The notes: a model not told the origin generated them from the sequence alone. Counted from the first letter of the stretch, positions 16,977 through 25,733 are shown. The stretch: DNA of 64,000 bases from Nakamurella antarctica (GCF_003860405.1 NZ_CP034170.1:3100001-3164000); one strand, 5' to 3'. Program-made: numbers and translations.

Positions 16977-17894
16977 CTAGTTTCTTACCGGTACCGGGAC
17001 GAGTACGTCGACGTCCGATTCTGCCGGCAACTTCTCACCCGGGCACAACCGAAGAACCTGTTGTATCGCGAGCTTTTCGGGCGCCGTCACCCACAGCCCA
17101 TACTTCGCCTTGACTGCAACCTGCCGCGCCACGTAAGCACATCGATAGCTCTTCTGAGGGGGCAACCAGGAGGCGGCATTCGACGCCCCCTTAGCCTGAT
17201 TTGTCGGTCCGTCCACCGCGAGCAGTTCCAACGGATCGTTCGCAAAGTTCGCTCGTTGCTCAGGGCTGAGCTGCTGAGCTCCCGTCCGCCAGGCGTCTGC
17301 AAGAGCCACCACGTGATCGATCTGGGCCGTGCTGGACGTCTGCTCCCCGCGTTGGAAAACGATGACCCTTCCGGTGTAGGGATCATCCAGAGTTCCGCTC
17401 AGCACTACGCATCCTTGGGTTCCCGGCTTCAGCACGGGGACAGCCATACTTCTTCGCAATACATCGTTACGCGTGTCGCAGCCATTGTGCCCGCCGCCAA
17501 CAGCTACGTCGTCTGTCCAGCGCTGGCCGAACTGCTCCCTGCTGTATCCCGTCATAGGGGCGGAGCCCTTGACTGCCAACTCTTCCAGTGCGGCGAGGGC
17601 GGTGTCCTGCGGGAATACCCCTGGTGACTCAGCGAGTGACCCAGCGGCTGACACGCTGAATAACTCGGCGGATGACGCGGCCGGCAGCTCGAGTGGGAGC
17701 GCGGTAGGTGTTGCGTCGGTGCTCGTTGTCTCGTCCGCCTGAGCTGTTCCGAGTGCCGACGCCGATGCGGGTGACAAGCCCGTGGTCCGCGCCCCCGAAG
17801 CAGTCGAGTCAGGGTTCGTTGCCGCGGAGCAGCTGATGCACCCCCACAGCAGCAGGACAAGCGGCAATGCGCAGAGGCGGAGAGAAGCGGGCAC
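16977..17894 (-). CDS. Exported HNH endonuclease-like protein (DUF1524/GmrSD C-terminal type)
   Basis: The 305-residue protein has a hydrophobic N-terminus with closely spaced cysteines (WGCISC, residues 17-22), so it is exported and may be a lipoprotein, although neither cysteine has an ideal lipobox. A Ser/Ala/Thr-rich spacer runs to about residue 110. The HNH/DUF1524 domain follows with QIDHVVALADAW (His194), NDPLELLAVDGPTNQAKG and ASWLPPQKSYRCAYV. Such proteins are common in actinobacteria and act outside the cell, probably on DNA, but no function is proven. The start is GTG at 17894 with AAAGGAC upstream. Confidence 0.85.
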   Translation of the reverse strand: MPASLRLCALPLVLLLWGCISCSAATNPDSTASGARTTGLSPASASALGTAQADETTSTDATPTALPLELPAASSAELFSVSAAGSLAESPGVFPQDTALAALEELAVKGSAPMTGYSREQFGQRWTDDVAVGGGHNGCDTRNDVLRRSMAVPVLKPGTQGCVVLSGTLDDPYTGRVIVFQRGEQTSSTAQIDHVVALADAWRTGAQQLSPEQRANFANDPLELLAVDGPTNQAKGASNAASWLPPQKSYRCAYVARQVAVKAKYGLWVTAPEKLAIQQVLRLCPGEKLPAESDVDVLVPVPVRN

Positions 17895-18087
17895 CGAAGT
17901 CCTTTCCTGGCGAAGACCCAGTGGCCTCCTCGGACAAGGCTAATCGGACAAACCGACAAGTCAGGCGCACAGATCAGGGGCCGACGAAATCTTGGCCCAA
18001 GCCGCCAGTGGCCCGGCGATCATCGGCGAAGTACGCTCAACGCCGTAGCAATCTCAGTTCGGATAGGCAATAGGAAGAGAACTACGG

Positions 18088-19017
18088 ATGTCACGTCGCG
18101 GTTGGATGTTGTTTTTAGCGCTCTGCGTCATCTGGGGTATCCCCTACCTCTTGATCAAAGTCGCGGTGGCGGACATCAACCCGCTGCTTGTCGCGTTTTG
18201 CAGAGTCCTGATCGGCGGCCTTATCCTGCTGCCTATTGCGCTGAAGCAGAGGGCGCTCGGCCCGGTGCTGAAGCGGTGGCCACTATTGCTGCTCTACACC
18301 GTGATCGAGATCTGTATCCCCTGGTTCTTCCTCGGGCTGGCTGAGACCAAGCTCAATAGCTCGACCGCGGGGTTACTGATCGCCGTTGTTCCGTTGATCG
18401 CCAGCGTCATCCTGTGGGCCACCGGCCAGGACAAGTTCTCACGGATCCGCGTCATCGGCCTCATCCTGGGCTTTGCTGGGGTCGCCGCGCTGGTGGGTCT
18501 CGACATTCGACTCGATAACCTGCTCGCTGTCGGTGCCGTCGCGATCACCGCCATCGGCTACGCAGTGGGGCCGATTATCATCTCCCGCAAATTCACCGAT
18601 CTGCCTGCCAGCGGCGTCATTACCGCGTCGTTGCTATTGGCAGCGGTGATCTACGCACCGTTTGTGACTTTCGTCTGGCCGACGCAGGCTGTCTCGGCGC
18701 AATCGCTGTGGGCGGTCATTGCGCTTGGTGTGCTCTGCACCGCAACGGCTTTCACCCTATTCTTCGCGCTGATCGGAGAAGCTGGACCGGCGAGGGCATC
18801 GGTCATCACCTACGTCAATCCGGCGGTGGCAATCATCTTGGGTGTGCTTTTGCTATCGGAGCCGTTCACCATCGGGACCGCCATCGGGTTCCCGCTTGTC
18901 ATCCTCGGGTCGGTGCTCGCCACGTCGCGCAACCGTACAAGGGGCAAAAAAACCGCCGCGATCAACCCGGAGGCAACTACCGCGGTCGCTTCCTCCACTC
19001 CCTCACAGCACCCCTAG
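18088..19017 (+). CDS. EamA/DMT-superfamily permease
   Basis: This 309-residue protein has ten predicted membrane helices in two EamA halves. The first begins ALCVIWGIPYLLIKVAV with the usual W-G motif, and the second starts near residue 150. The family exports amino acids, nucleosides or other small metabolites; the substrate cannot be told here. GGAAGAG lies 8 bases before the ATG. It is divergent from the HNH gene and convergent with fba. Confidence 0.9.
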   Translation: MSRRGWMLFLALCVIWGIPYLLIKVAVADINPLLVAFCRVLIGGLILLPIALKQRALGPVLKRWPLLLLYTVIEICIPWFFLGLAETKLNSSTAGLLIAVVPLIASVILWATGQDKFSRIRVIGLILGFAGVAALVGLDIRLDNLLAVGAVAITAIGYAVGPIIISRKFTDLPASGVITASLLLAAVIYAPFVTFVWPTQAVSAQSLWAVIALGVLCTATAFTLFFALIGEAGPARASVITYVNPAVAIILGVLLLSEPFTIGTAIGFPLVILGSVLATSRNRTRGKKTAAINPEATTAVASSTPSQHP

Positions 19018-19020
19018 CAG

Positions 19021-19062
19021 CAAAAAGGGCCCGCCAAACCCTTTCACAGGTTCGGCGGGCCA
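19021..19062 (-). terminator. Rho-independent terminator of fba
   Basis: Read on the minus strand, GGCCCGCC-type arms (19054-19061 with 19028-19035) extended by GAACC/GGTTT pairs form a stem. CTTTTTG follows. It begins about 23 bases after the fba stop codon. Confidence 0.85.
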
Positions 19063-19084
19063 CCGCACGAGGCGCGAAAAGCGA

Positions 19085-20125
19085 CTACTTCGCAGCTCCG
19101 GGTGAGGTTCCGGCCGAACCCAACTGCTCACACGCCTGCGTGATGCGGGCGGCCATCCCGGCCTCGCCCAACTTCAGGTAGGTGCGCGGGTCGTAGGCCT
19201 TCTTGTTGCCGACTTCGCCGTCGATCTTCAACACACCGTCGTAGTTGGTGAAGAAGTGTCCGACCAGCGGGCGGCTGAACGCGTACTGGGTGTCGGTATC
19301 GATGTTCATCTTGACGACACCGTAAGAGACTGCCTCCGTGATCTCTTCCGGTGTGGAACCGGACCCACCGTGAAATACCAGACCGAACGGCTTGGAGCCG
19401 GCTTCAAGACCCAACTCTGCGGCAACCGCATCCTGGACTTCCTTCAGCACCGCGGGGCGCAGCTTGACGCCGCCCGGCTTGTACACACCGTGCACGTTTC
19501 CGAAAGTCGCGGCCACGATGTAGTTATTGTTCTTCGGCGCACCCAATGCCTTGATCGTCGCGATCATGTCTTCCGGGGTGGTGTACAGCTTGTCGTTGAT
19601 TTCATGCGTGACGCCGTCTTCCTCGCCACCAACAACTCCCACCTCAATCTCGAGGATGATGTTCGCTGCTTCGCACAAGGGCAACAACTGCTTGGCGATT
19701 TCCAGGTTTTCGTCCATCGGGATTGCCGAACCATCCCACATATGGGACTGGAACAACGGGTTCTGGCCAGCGTCGACGCGGGCCTGCGAGATGGCCAGCA
19801 GCGGCTTGACGTAGGTATCGAGCTTGTCTTTCGGGCAGTGGTCGGTGTGCAGCGCGACCGTGATGTCGTACTTCGCGGCGACCACGTGAGCGAACTCGGC
19901 CAGGGCAACAGCGCCAACAACCATGTCCTTGACACACGTCCCGGAGGCGAACTCGCCACCGCCGGTCGACACCTGAATGATGCCGTCGCTACCCGCGTCA
20001 GCGAACCCCTTGATAGCGGCGTTGATGGTCTCCGACGAGGTGATATTGATCGCGGGGTAGGCGAATCCGCCGTCTTTCGCGCGCTGCAGCATGGCAGCGT
20101 AGGTTTCGGGAGTTGCAATGGGCAT
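19085..20125 (-). CDS. fba: Class II fructose-bisphosphate aldolase
   Basis: The 346-residue metal-dependent aldolase splits fructose 1,6-bisphosphate in glycolysis and runs in reverse in gluconeogenesis. Visible marks are VALHTDHCPKD with zinc-binding His, EIEVGVVGGEEDGV, and GLVFHGGSGS with another metal-site His. The ATG at 20125 begins MPIATPETYAAM as in mycobacterial Fba and has AGAGGAC about 9 bases upstream. It is a single-gene unit with its own terminator. Confidence 0.97.
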   Translation of the reverse strand: MPIATPETYAAMLQRAKDGGFAYPAINITSSETINAAIKGFADAGSDGIIQVSTGGGEFASGTCVKDMVVGAVALAEFAHVVAAKYDITVALHTDHCPKDKLDTYVKPLLAISQARVDAGQNPLFQSHMWDGSAIPMDENLEIAKQLLPLCEAANIILEIEVGVVGGEEDGVTHEINDKLYTTPEDMIATIKALGAPKNNNYIVAATFGNVHGVYKPGGVKLRPAVLKEVQDAVAAELGLEAGSKPFGLVFHGGSGSTPEEITEAVSYGVVKMNIDTDTQYAFSRPLVGHFFTNYDGVLKIDGEVGNKKAYDPRTYLKLGEAGMAARITQACEQLGSAGTSPGAAK

Positions 20126-20355
20126 AGGTGTAAGTCCTCTCGGAAAGCGGTCATGATGCCCGGGCCGCGCCCAGACGCATCGCATCCGAATCCGGCCAAG
20201 GGCCACCGGCAACTGGGCCGGAATCACCTTAAGTATCCCCGATCGAGTCCGCGGCTCCTACCTGTAGTGCGGCTACGGATCACCTGCGGGGTGGCAAGAT
20301 CGCACACAGGCCGCGACGGTGACAAGCAGGACGCTAGCGAATGTGAGTGTGAGAA

Positions 20356-20967
20356 GTGACTGCACCAGATGACGCGCCCACGTCCTACGTCGGCGATATC
20401 GAAGCCACCTTGAGCACGTTGGCCGCGTTCAATCCGGTGATTTTGTCCGCTGACGTTCTGCCCAGCCGGGCCAGTCAGGTACCGCAGACCATTGACGACA
20501 TCTACAAAAGCCATCGGATGTCGATGGTGCGGCTGGCCATTCTGCTGGTCGACGATATGGGCAGCGCCGAAGACGTGGTGCAGGACGCGTTCGCCGGCCT
20601 GTACCGGAACTGGGGCAACCTGCGCGATACGCAAGCCGCGGTGGGGTACCTGCGCATCGCGGTGATCAACGGCTCCCGGTCGATGTTGCGTCGTCGTCGC
20701 ACCGCGCGCGCCTATGTTCCGCCCCACGAACTTGATGCCCGCTCGGCGGAGTCGATGGCAATGATGTCCACCGAGCACCAGTCGGTGATCACCGCATTGG
20801 GCGATCTGGCACCCCGCCAGCGAGAAGTGTTGGTGCTGCGGTACTACGGTGGACTTTCCGAGGCAGAGATCGCCGAGGCCACTGGGCTTTCCACGGGAAC
20901 GGTTAAGTCCACGGCAAGCCGCGCGGTGGCCAAACTCGGCGACATCATCAGGACCCGGCACCAGTGA
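20356..20967 (+). CDS. SigE-family ECF RNA polymerase sigma factor
   Basis: This 203-residue ECF sigma factor has an N-terminal extension of about 45 residues. Region 2 follows (DDIYKSHRMSMVRLAILLVDD, then SAEDVVQDAFAGLYRNW), then region 4 (LAPRQREVLVLRYYGGLSE and EIAEATGLSTGTVKS). The style is the actinobacterial SigE-family group (named for Streptomyces-type ECFs) rather than mycobacterial SigE proper. The start is GTG at 20356, with only a weak purine-rich site before it. A small membrane protein gene follows and may be functionally linked. No classical zinc anti-sigma factor is next to it. Confidence 0.88.
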   Translation: MTAPDDAPTSYVGDIEATLSTLAAFNPVILSADVLPSRASQVPQTIDDIYKSHRMSMVRLAILLVDDMGSAEDVVQDAFAGLYRNWGNLRDTQAAVGYLRIAVINGSRSMLRRRRTARAYVPPHELDARSAESMAMMSTEHQSVITALGDLAPRQREVLVLRYYGGLSEAEIAEATGLSTGTVKSTASRAVAKLGDIIRTRHQ

Positions 20968-20987
20968 TTTGCGCCGCGATCCCGCTC

Positions 20988-21024
20988 ATGACGAACGCGC
21001 CGTGACGAACGCGCCGTGACGAAC
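20988..21024 (+). repeat. 14-bp tandem repeat that multiplies the translation start of the next gene
   Basis: The unit (A/G)TGACGAACGCGCC starts at 20988, 21002 and 21016, the third copy being partial. Each copy begins with a start codon. The first two read M-T-N-A-P and then hit TGA, which overlaps the GTG of the next copy. Only the third copy runs on into the 81-residue membrane protein. Confidence 0.85.
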
Positions 21025-21261
21025 CCCCAAATGCCACCCAAAGGGTCCGAGCAATTGCTATCAGAAGCTCTGCGCGCCATGGCTGCTGGGGGCGCCCGCA
21101 TCGGCCAACCCGCCAGCCACCATGTCAAGCCAGCTGTTCAGAAACCTGCCGGGTGGCCCTGGAATATAGCGACGTGGAGCCTGCAGCAGCTCTTGTTGCT
21201 GGCGCTGTGTATCGGCTTCGCCCTAGGCATCACCACTGGGCTTACGAGTTTCTACCTCTGA
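21016..21261 (+). CDS. Small single-helix membrane protein downstream of the ECF sigma factor
   Basis: The 81-residue product has a cytoplasmic-looking N-terminal half (about 1-50), with a short amphipathic stretch LLSEALRAMAAGGARIG. One membrane helix (about 54-78) lies near the C-terminus. The GTG start at 21016 is the last of three start codons generated by a 14-bp repeat. The position 48 bases after the sigma gene suggests co-transcription and perhaps a regulatory partnership, but the zinc anti-sigma motif is absent and I do not recognise the family. Confidence 0.72.
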   Translation: MTNPQMPPKGSEQLLSEALRAMAAGGARIGQPASHHVKPAVQKPAGWPWNIATWSLQQLLLLALCIGFALGITTGLTSFYL

Positions 21262-21288
21262 CGCGTCCCGCCGTGCCACCATTGGCCG

Positions 21289-22275
21289 GTGATGCACCTG
21301 CGGCTCATCGTGCCGCCCGCCAAGACCGTCATTATCGAAACGGGTCTGCTCAACGATGCCCGCATCACCAACCTGGTGGTCTTGCGCGGCGCGGCGCAGC
21401 GTCCCCCTGGTGACGTCGTGCTCTGTGACGTCACCCGCGAAGCGGTGCAAGATCTGCTGACCTGGTTGAGGTCGGAGGGGATCTACGAGGCGGGGTCGGT
21501 CACACTCACCCACGTGGATGCGGCCCCTTCCCCCAACCATTCGGCCACGGAAGTTGCCGCGGTCGGCGCGCCCGACGACGCGATTATCTTCGACCAAGTC
21601 CTCGACACCGCCTACAACGAGGCGCGCGGGTCGTGGGCGTATTACGTGTTCTTCAGCTTGGCCACTCTCTTGGCCGCGGTCGCCGTCATCACCGATTCCA
21701 GCGTGTTGGTGGTCGGCGCCATGGTGGTAGGGCCGGAGTTCGGCCTTATTGCGGCAATCGCAATTGGGGCGGTGATGGGCCGCTACGCCCTGATGTCGCG
21801 CGCGTTGTGGCTACTGCTCAAAGGGTTTGCGGTAGCCATTGTTGTCACCACGACGGCCGGTCTGCTCGCCCGCTGGATCGGTTGGATCAGTGAGGCAACG
21901 GTGGCGGCGCCTCGGCCCCTCACCGGCTTCATCTGGTCACCCGATAAATGGTCGGCGGTGGTCGCGGTGCTCGCCGGGTGCGCGGGGGTGCTCTCGCACA
22001 CAGCCGGTAAATCGACTGCGCTGGTAGGTGTCTTCATCTCCGTGACAACGGTGCCGGCAGCGGGCGATTTCGCACTGTCCTTGGCGGTCTGGGAGACCGG
22101 GCACCTGGGCGGAGCCGCGGCGCAATTGGGCATCAACCTGCTGGGGCTGATCGGCGCTGGCATCCTCACGCTGCTTCTTCAGCGGACCCTTTGGAGCCGT
22201 GTTCGCCCCTATCGTCGCAGTTCCACGCTCCTGCATCGGAAAGCGCACCCGGCAACTCACATCAAAAAGCGCTGA
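21289..22275 (+). CDS. DUF389 domain membrane protein
   Basis: This 328-residue protein has a soluble ACT-like N-terminal part (about 1-90) and then the DUF389 membrane domain (about 105-310). The membrane part has six or so helices and carries the family stretch SSVLVVGAMVVGPEFGLI near residues 139-156. The function of the family is unknown. The start is GTG at 21289 or the adjoining ATG at 21292. It reads in the same direction as the small membrane protein and dedA, with short gaps. Confidence 0.88.
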   Translation: MMHLRLIVPPAKTVIIETGLLNDARITNLVVLRGAAQRPPGDVVLCDVTREAVQDLLTWLRSEGIYEAGSVTLTHVDAAPSPNHSATEVAAVGAPDDAIIFDQVLDTAYNEARGSWAYYVFFSLATLLAAVAVITDSSVLVVGAMVVGPEFGLIAAIAIGAVMGRYALMSRALWLLLKGFAVAIVVTTTAGLLARWIGWISEATVAAPRPLTGFIWSPDKWSAVVAVLAGCAGVLSHTAGKSTALVGVFISVTTVPAAGDFALSLAVWETGHLGGAAAQLGINLLGLIGAGILTLLLQRTLWSRVRPYRRSSTLLHRKAHPATHIKKR

Positions 22276-22307
22276 TCATCTCGCCCTCGCCCGGTATCTT
22301 AAGGAGC

Positions 22308-22973
22308 GTGACGACCGAAAACCTCGCCCTCCTTCCCTCCTGGCTTGACCCGGGATCGATCATCAATGGCTTCGGTTCTTGGGCAGTGGTGGGCATTCTG
22401 CTCATCATTTTTGCCGAATGCGGGATCCTGATCGGCTTCTTCCTTCCGGGCGACACTTTGCTGTTTCTCGCAGGTGTTCTCGTGGCCAGTGGCAGCATCA
22501 ATATCAACATTGCCCTGTTCATCGCACTGTTGGCGGCGGCAGCATTCATTGGCAACCTCGTGGGTTATTGGATTGGTTGGAAGGTCGGACCTTCGGTGTT
22601 TAGCCGACCCGACGCCAAGTTCCTCAAAAAAACCTACGTGGATCGCTCATCGGCGTTCTTCGACAAATACGGCAAGATCACCATCATTTTGGCCCGCTTC
22701 GTCCCCGTCATTCGCACCGTCGCCACCGTCATGGCGGGCGTCGCGAAGATGAACACCAAGATCTACGTCCTGTACTCCTTCGTCGGCGGCGTCCTTTGGG
22801 TTACCACCGTCACCCTCGCCGGGTACTTCCTCGGCAAGATCGCGTTCGTTCGGGAAAATGTCGATCTGATTTTTGTTGGCGCCGTAGCAGTCGTCATACT
22901 GGGCGTCGCCGTTCCCGCCATCATCCACATGCTCGCGCGTCGCAAGAACAAGACCGCGGCTTCGGGCACCTGA
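22308..22973 (+). CDS. DedA family membrane protein
   Basis: This 221-residue protein has the DedA/SNARE-associated pattern: FAECGILIGFFLPGDTLLFLAG near the N-terminus, IGWKVGP, and FGRFVPVIRT-like ARFVPVIRTVATVMAGVAKM with the conserved Arg and Pro. DedA proteins move lipids such as undecaprenyl phosphate or phosphatidylethanolamine across the membrane. The GTG at 22308 gives family length, although AAGGAG is only one base away from it. In mycobacteria a dedA gene also lies near fba. Confidence 0.92.
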   Translation: MTTENLALLPSWLDPGSIINGFGSWAVVGILLIIFAECGILIGFFLPGDTLLFLAGVLVASGSININIALFIALLAAAAFIGNLVGYWIGWKVGPSVFSRPDAKFLKKTYVDRSSAFFDKYGKITIILARFVPVIRTVATVMAGVAKMNTKIYVLYSFVGGVLWVTTVTLAGYFLGKIAFVRENVDLIFVGAVAVVILGVAVPAIIHMLARRKNKTAASGT

Positions 22974-23001
22974 GCTGCCACGATTCGGGATTGCCACCGT
23001 C

Positions 23002-23271
23002 TTATCGAGCGGCGGGGCAGCGATCGGAATCGCCTACCAGGTCGACGCCAAAGAAACTGACCCGACCGGCGCACAGTGCGTCCACGTTCGTCTCCCCGAG
23101 GCTAACGACATGGTCACGAATAGCGAAGACCACCAGCACGATCAGCGCGGCAAAGAAGGCGGCAAACACTTTCGCGGCAACCCTTTTCGCCAACACGGCA
23201 AGCACGATCCCGGCCGCGCCAACCAGCACCATGATCCAAATCGCCGCTGTAGATACCGTCGTGATCGTCAC
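23002..23271 (-). CDS. Small membrane protein with C-terminal cysteines (89 aa), paralogue of its neighbour
   Basis: The 89-residue product has two membrane helices (about 8-27 and 32-51) joined by a basic turn (AKRVAAK). A soluble tail carries two cysteines (DALCAGRVSFFGVDL and SDRCPAAR). It shares layout and spaced residues with the gene 13 bases upstream on the same strand, so the pair looks like a local duplication. The start is GTG at 23271; the frame is open further up, to 23415, but that part lies inside the neighbour. No known family recognised. Confidence 0.65.
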   Translation of the reverse strand: MTITTVSTAAIWIMVLVGAAGIVLAVLAKRVAAKVFAAFFAALIVLVVFAIRDHVVSLGETNVDALCAGRVSFFGVDLVGDSDRCPAAR

Positions 23272-23284
23272 TTGCGGCCCCGCA

Positions 23285-23581
23285 TCAGTAGCACCAGCCC
23301 TGCGGCATCGAGATCGTGATGCCGAGGAAACTGGTCGCGTTTTGTGGGGTAGCTCCGTCGAGTGCGGCACTGCTCGAGGTGCATGCTTTTCCTCTGACCT
23401 CGCTGGCGTAGTCAATCACCTTGCCTCGCTGCTGCCAGCCGACGAACACCAGTATCGCCGCCACCACGAGGCTGATAATTTTCCCGACGATCTTACGAAT
23501 GATTACGGCCATCACCACTCCGATGACGGCGACCGTGATAATCGACCACAGGGCAACAGTCTTAACAGTTTCAAGTTCCAC
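23285..23581 (-). CDS. Small membrane protein with C-terminal cysteines (98 aa)
   Basis: Two helices (about 8-28 and 32-48) with a basic turn (IRKIVGK) are followed by a soluble tail with cysteines near its start (GKACTSS) and end (QGWCY). The FLGI motif between them matches FFGV of the paralogue downstream. The tail is probably outside, where the two cysteines could form a disulfide. The GTG at 23581 is chosen because similarity to the paralogue begins there. It lies downstream of the pyrE-methyltransferase pair. Function unknown. Confidence 0.65.
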   Translation of the reverse strand: MELETVKTVALWSIITVAVIGVVMAVIIRKIVGKIISLVVAAILVFVGWQQRGKVIDYASEVRGKACTSSSAALDGATPQNATSFLGITISMPQGWCY

Positions 23582-23624
23582 AGCGGAAATGTAACAGGGC
23601 AAAATGACGGTGCACGTGGGAGAA

Positions 23625-24305
23625 CTACCAGCCCTTGGTAGGGTCCGCGTGTTGCCGGATCCACGCGTGCATCGTGATGCCGGCCGCGACACCGGCGTTG
23701 ATCGACCGCGTCGAACCAAACTGGGCAATGGAAACCGTCATGGCGGCGGCGGCCTTTGCCTCCGGGGTAAGCCCAGGCCCCTCAGAACCGAAGAGCAGCA
23801 GGGTATTCACAGGCAGCACCACCGTTTCCAGCGGCACCGATCCCGGCACGTTGTCCACCCCCACGATCACCAGGCCCGCCGACTGCGCAAAGGCGACCAG
23901 CGTTTCGACTGTGTCGTGGTGCAGGAGATGTTGATAACGGTCTGTGACCATCGCGCCGCGGCGATTCCAGCGGCGCTTTCCGATGATGTGGACAGCGGCG
24001 ACAGCGAACGCGTTCGCTGTCCGCACCACGGTGCCAATGTTGTGGTCGTGACCGAAATTCTCGATAGCCACGTGGAACGGGAAGCGGCGGGTGTCCAGGT
24101 CGGCGATAATCGCCTCGCGTAGCCAATAGCGGTAGTGGTCAACCACATTGCGCCGATCGCCGCCGGCGAGTAGCTCAGGATCGTACTGTTCGCCTTCCGG
24201 CCAGGGCGCCGCGTGCGGACCAACCCCCACGGCCTCGGATGACGAAGCCGCCCACTCCGTCGGGCCAGCACCGGGATCCTGGATCCCGGGGGGATCGACA
24301 CTCAT
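23625..24305 (-). CDS. TrmH/SpoU family RNA 2'-O-methyltransferase
   Basis: This 226-residue protein has the three SPOUT knot motifs: NIGTVVRTANAF, LLLFGSEGPGL and STRSINAGVAAGI. These bind S-adenosylmethionine and position the catalytic Arg. Methylation of a ribose in tRNA or rRNA is expected, but the target base is not known. The N-terminal about 45 residues are extra and low-complexity. The ATG overlaps the pyrE stop (ATGA), giving a pyrE-methyltransferase unit as in mycobacteria. Confidence 0.92.
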   Translation of the reverse strand: MSVDPPGIQDPGAGPTEWAASSSEAVGVGPHAAPWPEGEQYDPELLAGGDRRNVVDHYRYWLREAIIADLDTRRFPFHVAIENFGHDHNIGTVVRTANAFAVAAVHIIGKRRWNRRGAMVTDRYQHLLHHDTVETLVAFAQSAGLVIVGVDNVPGSVPLETVVLPVNTLLLFGSEGPGLTPEAKAAAAMTVSIAQFGSTRSINAGVAAGITMHAWIRQHADPTKGW

Positions 24306-24871
24306 TGGGTTCTCAGCCCCAGGTCGCCCAGATCAAGCACATACCGATAGGGAATACCGCGACGCCCAATGACGGCTGCGGCTTCGGCACCGCGATCGAG
24401 GATGGTGGCAATTCCTACGACGGATGCACCTGCCTGAATCACCGCGTCATAGGCAGTCAACGGCGAGCCGCCCGTGGTGGTGGTGTCCTCCACGATCAGC
24501 ACTGCAGCCCCGGTAATATCCGGGCCCTCGATCTGACGCTGCATCCCGTGGGCCTTGGCAGCTTTGCGGACCACGAACGCATTGAGCGCCGGGCCCGGCG
24601 CGTGCATGATTGCCGTTGCCACCGGATCAGCGCCCAGCGTTAAACCACCTACGGCCGTGAAGGGCCAATCCGCCGTCAGCTGGCGCATCAGCGTGCCGAT
24701 CAGCGGCGCTGCGCGGTGGTGCAGCGTCACCCTGCGTAGATCCACGTAGTAATCGGCCTCCCGTCCCGAGGAGAGCACGACCTTGCCGCGCACCACTGCC
24801 AGCTCGGCGACCAGCGCAGCCAATTCAGCTTTTGCGGCCGTATCTACTTCGGGAATTTTGGGGCTGCTCAT
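24302..24871 (-). CDS. pyrE: Orotate phosphoribosyltransferase
   Basis: PyrE makes orotidine 5'-phosphate from orotate and PRPP in pyrimidine synthesis. The 189-residue protein has the PRPP-binding loop AAVLIVEDTTTTGGSP, a type I PRTase motif, and the catalytic-loop region VVRKAAKAHG. The ATG is at 24871. It is translationally coupled to the RNA methyltransferase gene downstream. Confidence 0.95.
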   Translation of the reverse strand: MSSPKIPEVDTAAKAELAALVAELAVVRGKVVLSSGREADYYVDLRRVTLHHRAAPLIGTLMRQLTADWPFTAVGGLTLGADPVATAIMHAPGPALNAFVVRKAAKAHGMQRQIEGPDITGAAVLIVEDTTTTGGSPLTAYDAVIQAGASVVGIATILDRGAEAAAVIGRRGIPYRYVLDLGDLGLRTQ

Positions 24872-24938
24872 GTTCTGCAGTTTTTCACACGCCGCCCCCT
24901 GACCGCCCCCTGACCGTCGCCGGTCGTCGGGTCTTCGC

Positions 24939-25733
24939 TCAGGTGCGACCGCGGGAGCTGACTTTGGAGGCCAACGTGCGCGTCAGCGCCCGGGGCAAGG
25001 CTCGAGGGATCACCGCGATCGCCCGGTACAGGGCGCCCGGGATCGACAGCGGCTCATTACGACGAAGGTCGGCCAAAGACCTTCGGACCAACAGGCCGAT
25101 ATCGACGTAGACCGCGTTGGGCGTCTGCGACATATCGATGTGCGCGCGCTCATGGAAACGGGTACGGACAAACCCGGGACACAATGCCTGCACTCGCACG
25201 CCACTCCCCTTCAACGCGACGCTCAACCCTTCGCTGAAGAAGATCACCCAGGCCTTCGAGGCCGAGTACGTCGAGCCGCGACCCGGCACTAACCCTGCGA
25301 TGGAAGCAACATTGATAATGCCGCCATGTCCGCGCTCCGTCATTGAAGGCAGTGCGGCATGGGTCAGCAGCATCACGGCCGTGACATTGATTTCCAGTTG
25401 GGTCACGAGGTCTGCGGCGCTCGCGTCAGCGAATTCCTGGCCGAGTCCGATTCCCGCGTTGTTGATCAGCAACGAGATGGGAGCAGCGGGATCACGGAGC
25501 CGGTCCACGACTGCGGCCCGTTGCCCGGAGTCAGATAGATCTGTCGGAAGTACCTCAACGGCCACCCCGTAGACGCGCTCTAGTTCGGCGGCAAGCGTGG
25601 CCAGCTTCTCGGCGCTTCGGGCCACCACCACCAGGTGATAGCCCGCAGCTGCAAGCTGACGGGTGAATTCTTCTCCGATGCCACTGCTGGCTCCCGTGAC
25701 CAAAGCGGTGTGCGTGCGCGCTGTAGTTGTCAT
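24939..25733 (-). CDS. Short-chain dehydrogenase/reductase
   Basis: This 264-residue classical SDR has TGASSGIG (13-20), NNAG (91-94), Ser144, and Tyr156/Lys160 in YSASK. The C-terminal about 40 residues form a basic, hydrophobic tail that could touch the membrane, as in SDRs of the DltE/YqjQ type acting on lipids. The substrate is unknown. It is probably a single-gene unit upstream of pyrE on the same strand. Confidence 0.9.
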   Translation of the reverse strand: MTTTARTHTALVTGASSGIGEEFTRQLAAAGYHLVVVARSAEKLATLAAELERVYGVAVEVLPTDLSDSGQRAAVVDRLRDPAAPISLLINNAGIGLGQEFADASAADLVTQLEINVTAVMLLTHAALPSMTERGHGGIINVASIAGLVPGRGSTYSASKAWVIFFSEGLSVALKGSGVRVQALCPGFVRTRFHERAHIDMSQTPNAVYVDIGLLVRRSLADLRRNEPLSIPGALYRAIAVIPRALPRALTRTLASKVSSRGRT

